From: Lineus longissimus | Taxonomy: Eukaryota; Nemertea; Pilidiophora; Heteronemertea; Lineidae | DNA length: 64,000 bases | Direction of reading: 5' to 3' | Assembly (NCBI RefSeq): GCF_910592395.1 | Contig: NC_088310.1 | Location: 2,981,501 to 3,045,500, forward strand | Part shown: piece after piece, positions 1 through 13,380 of the stretch | Position numbering within the stretch: position 1 is the stretch's first letter | Layout of the letters: each line of letters begins with the position of its first letter | The notes under the pieces: generated by a model | Seen by the model: only the letters and a program-made list of their open reading frames with translations | Database searches by the model: none | Told to the model about the DNA's origin: nothing | Program-made: the position numbers and the translations under genes

Positions 1-2504
1 AGTTAATTCAGAAAAAAATCACAAGGCACAACAACTATGAATTCTTGAATGTACTTGGAAATGTCAATGAAATCATCAGACAGAACTCCACAAAACATGA
101 CAAAATTTTATGAATTGAATATCAAAAGCTAATTGAGCAAAGATTTTTAGTACTTCAACTACAAAACTCATTTATCAACTCGACAGTCAAGCAGGACCGA
201 GACATTTTCACTAGAGTAGAACCGACTGAACCAAGAAATTTCGAGTTTCCTGTCTGCATGTGTGAGATACCGTCATTTGCCCCCCAAATCGAGGAGTTTT
301 CACTTTGCACAATTTTAACGAGGGGTGTTCCAATAATGCACACATGGTCAGTTACGACATCCTGTGTTGAATACAAGAACTCACAAGTTTATAAACATGA
401 CTGAGAAAACTCGCAGGAAAATTACAATTATCATCATCTGGTTGAAAGGAGTGACACAGAGGGCATTTTTCGGGCACTGAAAATGAAATTTCTGTGATAA
501 ATGTTATTATCACTTTACAACTGAGTGGATACATTCTTCTTGCAAAATGCAGGAGTCTGACCCCGACAAGTACCGAAGTTTGCCAGCGTCGCTTTGATCA
601 TTGGACGCTACCGTCTCTAACATCTTAGAGACCAAAGACCCATGTGACACTTGGCTGAGTTACAAAGCAAGAGAGCAGAATATAGATGTGTGGCTCACAA
701 TGATATCGCACATTCGAGAGGTTAAACACGATATTGTATATTAAACAAGGTAATGTGTTTTGGTGACAATCGCCAGTTCTACTCAGCTAAACATGTAGCA
801 TTGTCCATTGTCTCGTGTCCAGTTCAGTATGAAATATGTCTCGGAGGGGGCAAACAAATGAGTAAAGACCCAACCGTTTGTAACAAGTGATCATGAATAA
901 CAAACAAATCGATACCCACCCATCGACCCCGAACCAATTAGGAGATCTAAACACGAAAGGATCAACAGACAATGGGCGCATCTTTAAAACATACATGATT
1001 TACATAAAGGATAGACGAGGAACCGCCCTCTGGCTATCGGAGTAGCTATCTTTGATGTCCACTTGTAGGGTGAGTGAGAACAATACGATTCCCCGACCAT
1101 CTTACACACACCTATTTATAATTCTATCTCCTCCATCAGGCGAAACTCTCCCCGCTTTATTTGCCCAATTTGGCGTGGGCAATCTCAAAGAGTGTTTAGG
1201 TCGGAAGATTCGCCCACAGCAAGATATCGACAGGGGGGCTCATGATACTATTTCAGTATGGATGGCTCAATTTTGGTCCGCCTGGAGGTGTACTTGGCAC
1301 CTGACGTTCTGACTTGAACCTCATTATGGACGGCGAATCACTGCGGCTTGTTGGAAAACTGGCATGTTGTGTGGCCAAATCTGTTCAAAATACGCAAAAA
1401 AATCTTATGGTAATGAACGGGAAAGCTTTATGGTGATGATAATATCCAAGTATAAAAGAGACGTCCGATAGGCATACAATTTTAATAAGGGTGAAGTGAG
1501 TGCGGTTAAGATCGCACCGAGAGCGTGAATATCAATGAATGGAGACGTACTCAGACAGGAGACACTTGATATATTCAAATACCTAAAGTAGTAACAAGTG
1601 CAGGACGATATCTCTAGGATTTCCATTTGAAAACTCTGACCCAATAAGGAGCAGTATGGCCTGGCCAAACAAGTTTTTCAATTTTGGGTTGGAGAAATTG
1701 AGAGAAGAGATTTTGTAGAGTCCTGGACAACAGCAGTCTGAGTATCAAAAGCTTGTTGCCAATGCTCCTTCAGTCATTTCTTGGTTGTAACTATCTTTGA
1801 CTATTGTATAAACTCAGCAAAATTAACATCTTGGCAAAAAATTCTAGTTTACAGTGGTCTTCCTGTCATCAGTCCCATAATCCCCACCCTGGCCAGTCCA
1901 TTAGTGTTCTACTGAAGAGAAAGCTGTTAGATTCTGGGGGGATTAGTGAGGCCAGACATTGGCAGTCAACTGGTCAGGCCCTAATAGAGATGGCAAGTAT
2001 CTCTTGCTTCCTGCTCGCTGCCAATGGTGGCAGAGACACACCGATCAGAATCACCAAATACATCATCCACATTAACCCCACACTATTTTCAGGTAAACGT
2101 CTAGGCACCGAGAAATTTACTCCAATATCCAAGATAGCTGCCGAATTGGGAGTCCTTGACGGACAACATCAGCCAGACCTTGAACCTAAATATAACAGGG
2201 CACCAAAAGCCGACCGTTTTGATACAATATCTCACCCTAATCCCAACTTCACCCTTTTTGCTCCTGCAAATTGCCAATCGGAATCGTGATACTGCCTGAG
2301 GCACCCCCAGCACCGGTCTAGCGGAATTAATCACAATTTCTTTATCTCCTCCTAATATTTTTCATGTGGAGGGGTCGCCGCATCCCTTTTAAAATTGCAG
2401 AATGACGTGGCAACATCAAAGCCCTCGGCCAAAAAGACCTGCGTTGGTGAAGAGCGATGAATTTCGATCATAATTTGCGTTTTGTTCAACGGGTTAATCA
2501 AAAG

Positions 2505-2530
2505 ACGCACAATGACAAGTCATTATGCGT
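2505..2530. repeat. Near-perfect inverted repeat, 12-bp arms
   Basis: The left arm at 2,505-2,516 and the right arm at 2,519-2,530 are reverse complements with one mismatch and a 2-base spacer (AA). The core reads CAATGAC-AA-GTCATTATG. It lies in a stretch from about 2,380 to 2,640 that is richer in CG and homeodomain-like TAAT/ATTA words than its surroundings. It could be a dimeric transcription factor site or chance. Confidence 0.5.
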
Positions 2531-4759
2531 TTGGTCCATATGCCCCGGATTAGCGGCAATTGCTGGGGATTATAAGGTATTACTTGATGAATAAATCACA
2601 CAACCGTGGCGATGGTCTGGGTGTCATCAATGCTAGGTGACACTCATAGTTCATCAGTAGAGATGGGTTGACAAAGGGATGACATTTTTCACTTCATATC
2701 TTTTCTTTTTGTAAAATTTGAAGTATCAGTTATTGCTGCTCAGTACAACTGGCAGTGTGCATCACTCTATGTGGTCAAAACAGTTCATACACTTTCTGAG
2801 CACACTGAGAAGAGGGGGCCTACATGTGTCGGTAATTTTTATGACGATTTCTCAAATTTCAAGGTCGATTTAAAATTTTCCATACTAAGGGGGATTCGCA
2901 CCAGCTCCATCACTCCCTGGACTTGAGCCTGTTTTGGGATGAGTTCCCTTAAACTTTAATAATGTCCTTCACTGCTCCCTGGTGAATTAGTCTGTTGGTA
3001 GCATTAGAACTTCTGACAACGATACCCGGCAATTAAAATGAAGTTTAATCGATACTTTAATGAATGCCTTCAAATATCGTCTGTTTTAGGATTAAACATT
3101 TAATGAGTGTTTTCACTTTAAAGTGGCAGGCTGCACCTGTGTAATGGCCTGTTGATGGAGGGGGACCAGTCATGTTGTCAGCCTCAGCGAGAACAGTCAT
3201 GCATATTGGTCTTAGGGGGCTGTTCAATTGGTCACCCGGGGTTTTAGAAGTCCGCGTCTCAGCCCGGAGGGAGTAACCGAAGTTTGGGTGAAAATTTATG
3301 CCACATTATTTACTTAAGCTTGCCCGTGTGGGAGTTAAACTTTGCTGATACTATTCTCTGAGGGTGGATTAATTTTGGTTATGAAATTTACCACGTTTAT
3401 TTGGTACACTGTGGCGGTCCCGGGACAATACTTAAGTGTCCATCTCAATTCCAACCAAGTAATTTCAATGTTTTCTTGTGAAAAATGATTCGAAACTTGA
3501 CTATTTTTTGCTTTTTGGAAAAATGCCTTCAGATTAGCAGTATATAAGTGTGATTCCAGCAACTATCAGTGGATGTGACTCTCAACACTACTTTCAGGCC
3601 ACTGAAAAGATGTATTTTAAAATAGTTCAACCACTCATGCCCCCACCCCAAGTCCTCCACTGGGTGAGGACAACCAGTCTTCATTCCTGTTCAACTTCAA
3701 GCAACCCATGGCAAACTCAATTTAGAATCATCCTCAGAATGAGAATGAAAATGGAACGCTGCTATGAACCCTGAGGGCGTACTTGTTTTGAGTAGGATTC
3801 CAAACTCCATGGCCAGAGGCAATGAGACGAAATGAAATACACCAATTGAAAGGGACAATTTGTCAAAATGAAATGTTTGATTGTTAGGCATTTATTGCGG
3901 AATTCCTGAGCCACTGGAATTGCTTATAAATTGATTTTATTGTTTTGCAAGAAATCATAATATCATTTCGATATTTGATAGATTTCATGAAATACTTTTT
4001 GAACTCTCTGACGAAAGGACGGAGGTATGAATTATATTGGCACTGACATGCACAAATGCAAAAAATTACAGAAATATCCAGAGAATTACGTGTTGCAACT
4101 GATGCCCTCGCCCCCAAGCATCAAATGTAACCATATTTTTGGTTGCAGCCGGGATCCCCTAAGTACACATGTAAATCCCATGAAGCATCTACTGATCTCC
4201 TTCTCGCCAAATATTGCCCAACAGCCCACAATCCAAATCTACAAACACAACACTTGAAAAGAAGATGAGAACCTCATTGGCGATGAATCTGCTACAAGCA
4301 ATACCCAAGTCAGTTTGTTTATCCCCGGGAAGTACCAAAAATCCCAGACAGTTGGATTATATACTGTAACTTTCTTCCTGAACATCGCTGCTGCATGGAA
4401 ACCTTTCAGCCTTTTATCACAATTTTTTCCCTTCAATTTCGCCCTTATGGTTTTTCTCTCAAATACTCAAACCACAACTGTTGACTATTCTGTGGTAAGT
4501 TCATGAAAATAGTGCACGTGATAATGGTGATGCTTATTTTCTTCTCTTTGCACACTGAAGGAGACAAAGACTATCTGAAAGTTTCATTAAAGAAAATATG
4601 AAAACACCACGTCATTTTTTCCAAAAGGATGGGAGGATCAACTATGTCGTAAGTGACTTTAGCTTGTACAGTATTCCAATCGAAGATGTCAAATTCTAAA
4701 TCAGCTGCGGTTGTCAGGGATTACACAATGAATGTGAGGAGTTGCATCGTGTAACTTTC

Positions 4760-5060
4760 TTAATCCGCGCTGGGAAAGCCCAGTCGTTCAGCACTTAAGC
4801 AGTCGCCTCTGTCTGCGACATCAGAAGGCGCATGTGCATCCGTGGCTGAGTATTGTACCCAGCGATCCCTGAACACCCCACTCAGCACCCTCCCTTCCTG
4901 GCCGATGTTTGCTCTTTTCAAAAGCGGTGCATCGCCGCGTGAATAGGGCGGCCACTCTGCGTTGTTTGTCGTAAACGCTGAAGTAGGTGTTAGGCTGTTT
5001 GTTAAAGCTGGCGGCCTCCTACAGGACACCGCTACGGGGAAAGAGTTTTATGATGTTCAC
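4760..5060. other. GC-rich, CpG-containing block of unknown nature
   Basis: Base composition here is clearly more GC- and CpG-rich than the AT-rich flanks. The minus strand is open for 89 codons, but the product matches no family I know. Short hairpins are visible, for example GCTGGG-aaag-CCCAGT near 4,768-4,783. It may be a transposable element fragment, a retained RNA-like sequence or a regulatory island. Confidence 0.3.
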
Positions 5061-6889
5061 AGCTGTCTATTCTTCAGAGCAAAATACCACAGACTCGGAA
5101 CTATTCAGAATTCTGTATCCAACATCTTTGACACTGTCATTTCCAGTTCTATTATGCGCTGAAACCTCTCGACAATTTCTAAGATCCATTTTTTTCACTC
5201 TTTCAATTGTGTCCGACTTTCTTCATGCATTGCCTCCTGCGTGCTTTGTAACATTTCAATATCGGCCGGTAAAGCGGTCGAACGTCTTGACAATAACGAG
5301 ATGAAAATGAACGATTCATTAAAGATTTCACTTGCCCTTTTACTGACACATCCGCACACCGCTTCACACCCCCTTGGTCTATTTTTATCACAATTGACAG
5401 TCGAAACATTTGTATCAACTCTCAAAAGGTAATTTAATTGCCCGATAGAACTGACGAAGAAGAGTGACAACAATGTCAGAAGGTGAAAGGACGGCTGTTT
5501 GCCAAACGACATGGGAGAGCCAAATGCTGGTCCAGTGGAGCACCCGGCGAATGCAGCACCCACTTTGACAAAATACAAACTTGAAAATGTTGAAGAAAAT
5601 GTTTGGTCTGATGAAGTATACAGACTTCCTGATGAATATTTTGCTCTTTATAGCAATACTGTTTTCAAACAAGATAAACAAAACGTTTGGACTCCCACAA
5701 ATTTGAAGACCATTTTTATTGACAGCATGGACAGTATGCTCTGCCAATTTCTTAGTAGGGTGTTGTAGTCAAATTGTGTTTTGAGTGCATGTTTTGACCA
5801 GAAGCAATTCTTTAGATTTCTCAGTAAAATCATCCTTTTTCAAAATCTCCAGGACCCCATCAACAAAGGGATAAAATAATATTATTGAAAATGACAAGCT
5901 CTCAGAGGAAAGTTAACCTCACATTTAACCACTGAGGTAATGTCAACTCATCAGAAAGAGCCAACAAAAGCTGAACAGAAATATCCTATTCCGTGGAAGG
6001 GCTTACGGATAACCTGTACCGAGTTGATAGAAATTATAGAATTCCTCGCAAAACTGTTTTTGTATGTTAGACAAATCTTCACCCTCAGAAGAAGATTAGC
6101 CAAAATGGAGGCAAAGAGTTGAAAGTGAAAATTTGTTCGACTCCACCCCATGGGTAAGATTAGACTTGGCGGATAAGGGCGACGAGTCTTTGACATTGGC
6201 TGGGAAGAAAGAGACAGTCTCTGGCAGAGTTTCTTTGGGGATTCTCAAGACGCTTTGTGCCACGCCTGTCAGTCACGGTAATCCGTGGACGTTTTTCATC
6301 AAACTTGCCACCAATTGAATATGACAATGGTTCCATAAGTTGTTCTCATATTGCTTTGTTGTCACTAAAGTGGAAATTACGTTGAAGGTTGCAATCACCA
6401 TGAGCACTACCCACCTTAAAATCGTCATGACCTGTTTTATCAATTTCATTCATAATATATATTCTTACATTCAAGAAACGACAAACAAAGTGATCTTTGA
6501 GGCAGAAAATTATTTTCAACAAATTTTAACAAATATGCCATGTCCGGTGAAATAAGGAAAATCTTTTTCAAGAAGTAGTTCATGCAGTGATACAAGCATG
6601 ATTAAATGAAAGATTGATTCTTCATTATAAAAGAACAATTCCGCCTACTTCCTTCCCTATCTTTTTTCTTCAGACTTTGATGTTCACAAACTGAAAGTTA
6701 GTTCTGGTGTCTTCATGACAATGCCAGTGGAATATTTTGAGATACTGCACACAAAAACAGAGGAATTCAAAAGTAGCAATTTTCACTTTTGACCAATTAA
6801 ATGCAGCCAATTTTAATTGGCATATTATGCGGTTATATCCTGTTCACAGCTCAAAGTGGCTCATCAGTGCTAGACAAGGACAAACGCCC

Positions 6890-6970
6890 TCTGGCATCGG
6901 AGCGAGGAATCGAACTACAGACAAAGGCGACCCATTAACAATAACGTCCTGGCAAGGGGACACACACTCC
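6890..6970 (-). repeat. tRNA-like SINE candidate (degenerate)
   Basis: On the minus strand there is a B-box-like GTTCGATTCC at 6,915-6,906. About 30-45 bases upstream in that direction is a weak A-box-like region. No intact tRNA cloverleaf can be folded, so this is more likely a SINE head than a tRNA gene. Confidence 0.35.
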
Positions 6971-8730
6971 GTCAGGAGACACACTCCGTGCTAAAGGCAA
7001 TATCTCACCCTGGCCACACTTGTGATCAAAATGTCGCAAATCTGCTAAATATAATTTTCGGCATCAAACTAAAGTGACATGTGCCTGGAATGACGTTGGT
7101 AAATATGGCAGGCGAGGGCATGCTGGGGGGCAATCGTCATTTCTCATAGTGCACAATGTACAAAAGCGAGATTTCAATTTGCCGGCATTATGTCAGGTGA
7201 CTGCATTGTCCTACTGAACTTCACAGATAATTGATACACATTATTTGTGATTGACTCTCAGACTATTTCAAGGTAGAATCGTACATAGATTTTTTTCAAA
7301 ACAAATCTACTATGCCACCTCTCAGTCGGTTTTTTGGTAGACTTCCTGTGCTTAAGTTCAAGAAAGTTACACCTCTGGATCAAGGAATCCACAGTGCAGC
7401 TTTTATCGAGGGGACAAGATTGAAATGGGTCGCTAAAGACCCACGCTATTGTATTAAAAGGATTAAAGTGATTTGATCTATGAAATTTTCAGTAAGAAAA
7501 TTAACAAGTTATCAAAGACAGGATATACTTATTATTGAGGTAAATCCTTGAGATTATCGTTCAAAATCTGTTCATAAATGCTAACTGGGGGTTAAAAAGT
7601 TGACATAGCCCCTCTAATACCAGTTAATCTTATTTTCCCACAATCGGATTTGGAAGCTCCGAGTCTCGTATTAAAACAGCATTGCATGCAAATATTTTGA
7701 CAAAGTTTACCAAAAGTTATTGTACTACGACATGTACTGTCCCTGAACTTGCCATGTTTGACAAATTCTTTGTTTCTTTAGGTATTAGGGAGCTATGGGT
7801 TTCACTTGGTTGTTTCGAGAGATAACACACTGAATATGTCTGAGAGGAGTGATAGTCAGGACGAAATCCCAATTCCATTCCAAAGTGAGTTCACATCAAA
7901 ACTTGTACATCTAACTGTACAAAATGTACATCTCAAATACCGGTACACCAAATCAGATTGGATTGTACGCTAACAGCGCTGGCTATAACAAGTAGTAAAC
8001 GACATTGTTTTTATTACTCAGGGATATTTTCCAAGATGACAAAGTTGTGTGGGAAGTATGAATTTCTCATACTGAATCGCCCAACTTCATACAAACAAAG
8101 CGAATCAAGGAAAGTGCCCGAGATGTGCATTTTTTTCACCAGATCACCACTGGCTGTTCCTGGACATTATTCAGTGGCTGCTGCATTCTACAGCAAGATT
8201 ACTCCATTCTACTACACAGTTTGAGGTAAAATATGAACTTCAGGGTAAATTTGCACGATTCTTTCATTTTCACATACATGTACACTGACAATAGTATCGA
8301 CAGTAATACGTCTTTGCTTTGATCAACAGTCTTAAGATTAATACCCAACAGATTTACAAAATTCAAGTTTCGACCATCCCGACAGCAAAATGAACCACTG
8401 AATGCCAGAGATGCGACAGAAAAAATTCGCCCTGTGCAGTCCTAAGTTCATCGAGTACAGTACACACCCTAAATATTCACGGGTGACGAAAACATACACA
8501 ATATGTCTTTATCGATATTCAATTCGACACAATTGCATTAAAAACATTTCCTTTCTCGGACAAACGGCTAACCAATGAACCTGCGTCACAGGATCTTTAG
8601 GTGCGTAATGAACTCGTCGGTAAACATAATCATATCAATATGCTGCATATTAAAGATACTAACAGTGCCATCACATTGTGATTGATGAGATATAAGCTTG
8701 TTTAAATCATCGATTATTCATATACATGTC

Positions 8731-8775
8731 TGTACACTAGAACTTCTCTATTAAGGACACCCGGTCTGGCTGATC
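8731..8775. mobile_element. Fragment of a pogo/Tigger-like MITE
   Basis: The segment CTCTATTAAGGACA with its flanking GAACTT context matches the better preserved element at 59.81-60.00 kb, which has CTCTCTATTAAGGACAG. Only one end is recognisable here. Confidence 0.4.
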
Positions 8776-9674
8776 TTTGGACCATTTCACCTTGAAATAT
8801 TTTTCACTTTTGAAATTTTTTTCAGAACCTACTAGCACAGAAAGGCTGAGAAAGACTGAGATGTCAAAAGAATTCCTGGACCAAGTGAAATTGATGAGCA
8901 TTTTGAAATATCATACGAAGGGGTCACTGCACTTAACCAAAACTAAACTGGCCCTGAAGGGTGGGAAAATGATTAATTGATTTTGGGTTTAATGAGGCAC
9001 AGAGAACTGCACCAATGAAGAGGGTATAGTGGCACCAACCTGGCTGAAAAATAAATTAGATGTCAAAGAAATTAGCAGTGGATTACTAAATCCTTGCCTC
9101 CTAGGGTTTGGAGGGTTAAGAAGGACTAGGTGAAATGTACACCTGATAGGCCAAAGAGATGGGATGCAAAATATACGCTTCTTGGGGTCGAAACCTGAAA
9201 ACATCTCATCCTACTGCGATGCAAGTCAGTCTCAAGTTGGGCCTCTAATTTGGTTATAGTGCCCCACAAATCACACGTTTCATATTGTGTGGTAAAATGA
9301 TGGTTTTTTATCGATATTTTTGTTTCTCAGCTGAAAAACCATCATAATCATTTTTCTTGGCCTGAATGTACCATCAGGTTTTTCTCACACAAGTAGAGGG
9401 AGGAGCATCAGATAAACACCACAGGAGCAGGATACCTCCAGGAGAAAAGGAAATAAATAGCCACATAACCTGTAGACATAGTGATGTAAGATAGTATTAA
9501 GGTAATGGTGTGCTCGAGGGGGGCCTGGGGCTGGTCCAGTCTTGATTGATATGATATATCACCTGTCAGTCAGATTGGGTGACAGATATGACAGAGAGTT
9601 GCATCGAATCTAAACCTGTCAATTTACGTCACTTTTGGACAAAATTGTGCAATTTATAATTGCTCCTAGAATTT

Positions 9675-9816
9675 GATATGTATTGAGGAATGGAAGAATT
9701 ATTTGGGGGATTGTCTACCTGACATTGAGAAAAATGGTTTAATCAATTCCTCTCTCAATATTTCATAAGTATTGAGGAATGTTGAAAACTGTTTAAAACG
9801 ATTGTCGATTGCATTT
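9675..9816 (+). repeat. Two-copy imperfect direct duplication
   Basis: Two segments share GTATTGAGGAATG followed by a run ending in a GATTGTC motif: one at about 9,679-9,718, the second at about 9,768-9,812. The offset is about 90 bases. The copies are diverged, which suggests an old local duplication or two copies of one repeat. Confidence 0.5.
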
Positions 9817-12800
9817 TCAACATTACATCTGGGGATGCAGTACCTCACTTCTCAGATGTGCATTATTTTGCGAATTCTGAAAACACTTGATGAAAAGGCT
9901 CCATAAGATATTGAAAATAGGTCCCATGTTGAAACCAATAATCATTACAGCAAATCACTTCAGGATTTCACTGTTTCTGAGAACACTTGAGGACAAGGTC
10001 AGCAGCATCCTGATTAAAAATGGCTCCATTTTTATCAACAAAGTAGGATGCTTTCACAGGAACTCTTATCTTTCCTCCCTCTTCACCCACCAATGTTTTC
10101 CTTCTACCTGGCCAGGGTTTGTTAATCCCCAGTGGAGCCTCGTTGAGATCAGAAGGTAGGGGTAGGGCACATGGGCACATGGCTCCTCAAGTGGCTTCCT
10201 GGCACATGTGGACCAGCAGTGCTGATGTAACGAGATGAGCAAGGTTAACAAGGGCATTGCAGAATGTTATGATGAGTTTTCCTGTCTGTTCATCAGTTAC
10301 CCCTTCTATTATTGTCTATCTCACACAGATGTTGTACCTTTTGAAGCAGAAACTTGGAACACAGAAAGCTCAAAATGGCATGATCTGATAACATTTTTTG
10401 ATTTTGTGATTCAACACAAACCACCTCATATCAAATATTGATTGGCACATGAAACCACTTCCTGGGTCAAGATGGTGCAAATCAATCAACCAGGTACAGG
10501 ATGCTGAATTTCCTGTTGATTTCCTCTGAATGTGAAAATATGGATCCCAGCTTCCCAAAGGAATTCCACATTACATCACCCCCCACCCCCAGAGGTAACA
10601 CAGCATGAGCTATCAAGCACCTGTCAGTGACCCATGCCCAGCCTCACCCCTCTGGATAACACAACAGGGGACTGGCAGCTTGCTGTCACAGGACCAACAT
10701 ACCATGCATAGGTGAGCAGTCAGTCAGTCAATCAGGTCCTCACACACTTTCAAACTCCAGGCTGAGGATAGCCTACTGTCTTTTTAATCTGTCAGACTTC
10801 ACCTCACCCAAACTTGCCTTGGAAAAAGACATTAGATTTTGCTTCAACAACCGAATTATTACCTTGCTATAGTTCCTTTTATGAAAGCCATGGCCAACCA
10901 AGTGGAAAGAATTTCCACCAAATCTGTACTATTTATCCTGCCCACTCATTTACTTGAGATAACAATACAACTCCTTGGCAACATGTGGTGGGTGGCCTGG
11001 AATTCAACAGTGATGATGTCATCACACATCAGCTTGATTAACTCCTGTCAATTGAGCCTGTCAATTAAGGGAAACTACCTAACAGGAAACTGACACAACA
11101 CCAGTGAAAGACAAGTGCTTTTGACCTTAGACTTTCAGTGCTCTAGCATTAACCTCAAACAGCACTGTCATTATCTCAAAAAGACATTTGGCTGAAAAGA
11201 TTGAAAGAGAATCAACAGCTGGTGTCAGAATCTCAACAAACAAATCCAGGGAAAACTCAATTCAAAATGGCTGCAATGTCGGCCATCTTGGATGGAGACT
11301 GCAACAGGATATGACAGAGAAACACTGTTTCCACCCAAAAGAAATGACTATGAAGGTAACTTTCTTAGCAAAAAACCATTGAGATGTGAAACATTTGTAG
11401 CTTCACAATGATCATTGCCATGAAAACAATGCTTAAGCTAATCCAGAAGTTCTCCGCATCATCGGAGATAACCCCCAAAGTCAAATTTAATTCTTGATTG
11501 TGTCCTAACAAGCATGAACTTCCACCTTCTGATCAAATTGGGTGAAATATGAAAAATTAAAGATGAGCTTGCTAACAGTTTTTTCCCCGATGATCCAAAG
11601 TGATTTAACACTAGATTAAGCAAATACATAGAAGTTATTCCAACCAAAGTACACAAGAAGATTAACCTGTATCACACAGATAGCTGTACACTGATACAGA
11701 GGTGAAATTGGCAACTTAAGATGAAATCAGATGAGTTTTTCTACCATTTTCCAAGCTTTACCACTTCAATGGGTTTCTTGGAGCCACACCTATCTGTTGC
11801 ATAGACCTATGAGGGAGGAAGCCTCCAGGTCTGCTGTTGATGGGCCTACTTGATACTGTTCCAGGAAGAGTGAGCTACTGCTATGCTGCCTTTGATGCTG
11901 GTATTAAACCAAGGTATCCTTATTGCACCTGAGAACATATGGTTATGCAAGGGCCTAAGGTAAGAACTGTACCTTAAATTGAAAGGGGCCTTCTTGTGCA
12001 ACTATCATGCAATATGAAAGCAAAGCCTTTGAAGACGGGCTTTGAAGTTGAATCAGTCTGGCAGATCTTTTAGCATGAACTTTAAAAAAGTATAAAACAG
12101 CTTGAGAATTTGATAGTGTTTTGATGTGTTTTTTAATAATGCAAGTAGCAAGTAAACTTATAAACTTTGAGCCTTTAGAGTGACAGCTGCCATTTGGAAC
12201 TTGGAAATCTCAAGGATGAAAGTCCTTCACCAGGAAAACTCCCTCAAAGGCTGTCACTGAAGCATCAAAGTGTACGGCACTAGGAAGATACCTAACTGCC
12301 TCCCTCCAGCAAGAAACCCCTGGCATGCACCCTCTCCCCTTGATCCATATGATACTCGACCTGCAGCCAGTACTAAGCCTACACCAGCGCTATGTTTTGA
12401 TATATAGACAACAAGACCTGAACTGAAGGCGTGAATGCTGAGCCCTAAATTCCTGGCGTACGTTGAAAAGCTGAATACTTGCCATTGGCTTACTACAGGA
12501 TCAGCAGATTTACCATGATAAATACATCATAAGTACACCATAAGCCGTGAAAAGCTGCACAGAGATGGCAAATAATGATCAAAATACAACATCACCACTC
12601 TGCAAGCTCAGATACATGTTCATGTCTAATGATGCAGAAAGTCTCATCTCGACTTTACCAGCTAATCAAATGTAGGCCTACTGCTACGCAATACCGAACC
12701 ACTCATCAGTCATTCAGTCTGCTGTATCAATGAATAGAACCTGTTACCATTTCGCTTTCCTTATCTAAAGCTAAAGTCACCAAAAACAACAGCAGAAATT

Positions 12801-13217
12801 CAGTACTTCACAATTACTCTGAGACACTTCCTTTAAGAAGCATTGCCATTCTGTTCATCATTATAATACCTCCTTTAAAGAAGCAAGTTTTGTAAAGAAC
12901 ATAAAAATTCCCCTTCACTTCACCAAGTTCATACATTTTTGGCCAGATTTTTCAAAAGACTTTTCCTTTTAACAACACTTTCTTTGAACATCAGACACCT
13001 GGGCCCCAGAGGTTGAATGAACTCAACAAGGTTACACCTGCACCATCTTACATCATTCTTAACTCATCATGCTGCAAGGCACGAGATCAGGTGATATACT
13101 TCCAAGCCAGAGATGCCAAACTTGATGTTATCTACCAACCAGTCCATAACTTAGCACAATTTCAAGTCCCTCACTGCTGACCAGTCATACATATTGATAA
13201 GACCAGCTTAAAATGTT

Positions 13218-13380
13218 ATCCAAACTTTCATCATAATGTAAATGTCTTCCATATAAAGGAACGAATTGATTTTCTTTTGTTTACATGCCAAACATGATAT
13301 TGATTTCAAGTGGAAATTATTACCAAACTTTCATCATGTTGCAGACGTCAATATCAAATGAAGGACTTCTTTGTTAACAT
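13218..13380 (+). repeat. Two-copy imperfect direct duplication
   Basis: CCAAACTTTCATCAT occurs at 13,220-13,234 and again at 13,323-13,337. Related AATGTC/ACGTCA, ATGAAGGA and TTGTTNACAT words follow in both copies. The offset is about 103 bases. Confidence 0.5.

Noticed and set aside
1804-2289. 161-codon plus-strand open frame
   Set aside because: No domain, no biased composition, no splice context; one of the longer frames but within what random AT-moderate sequence of this length yields.
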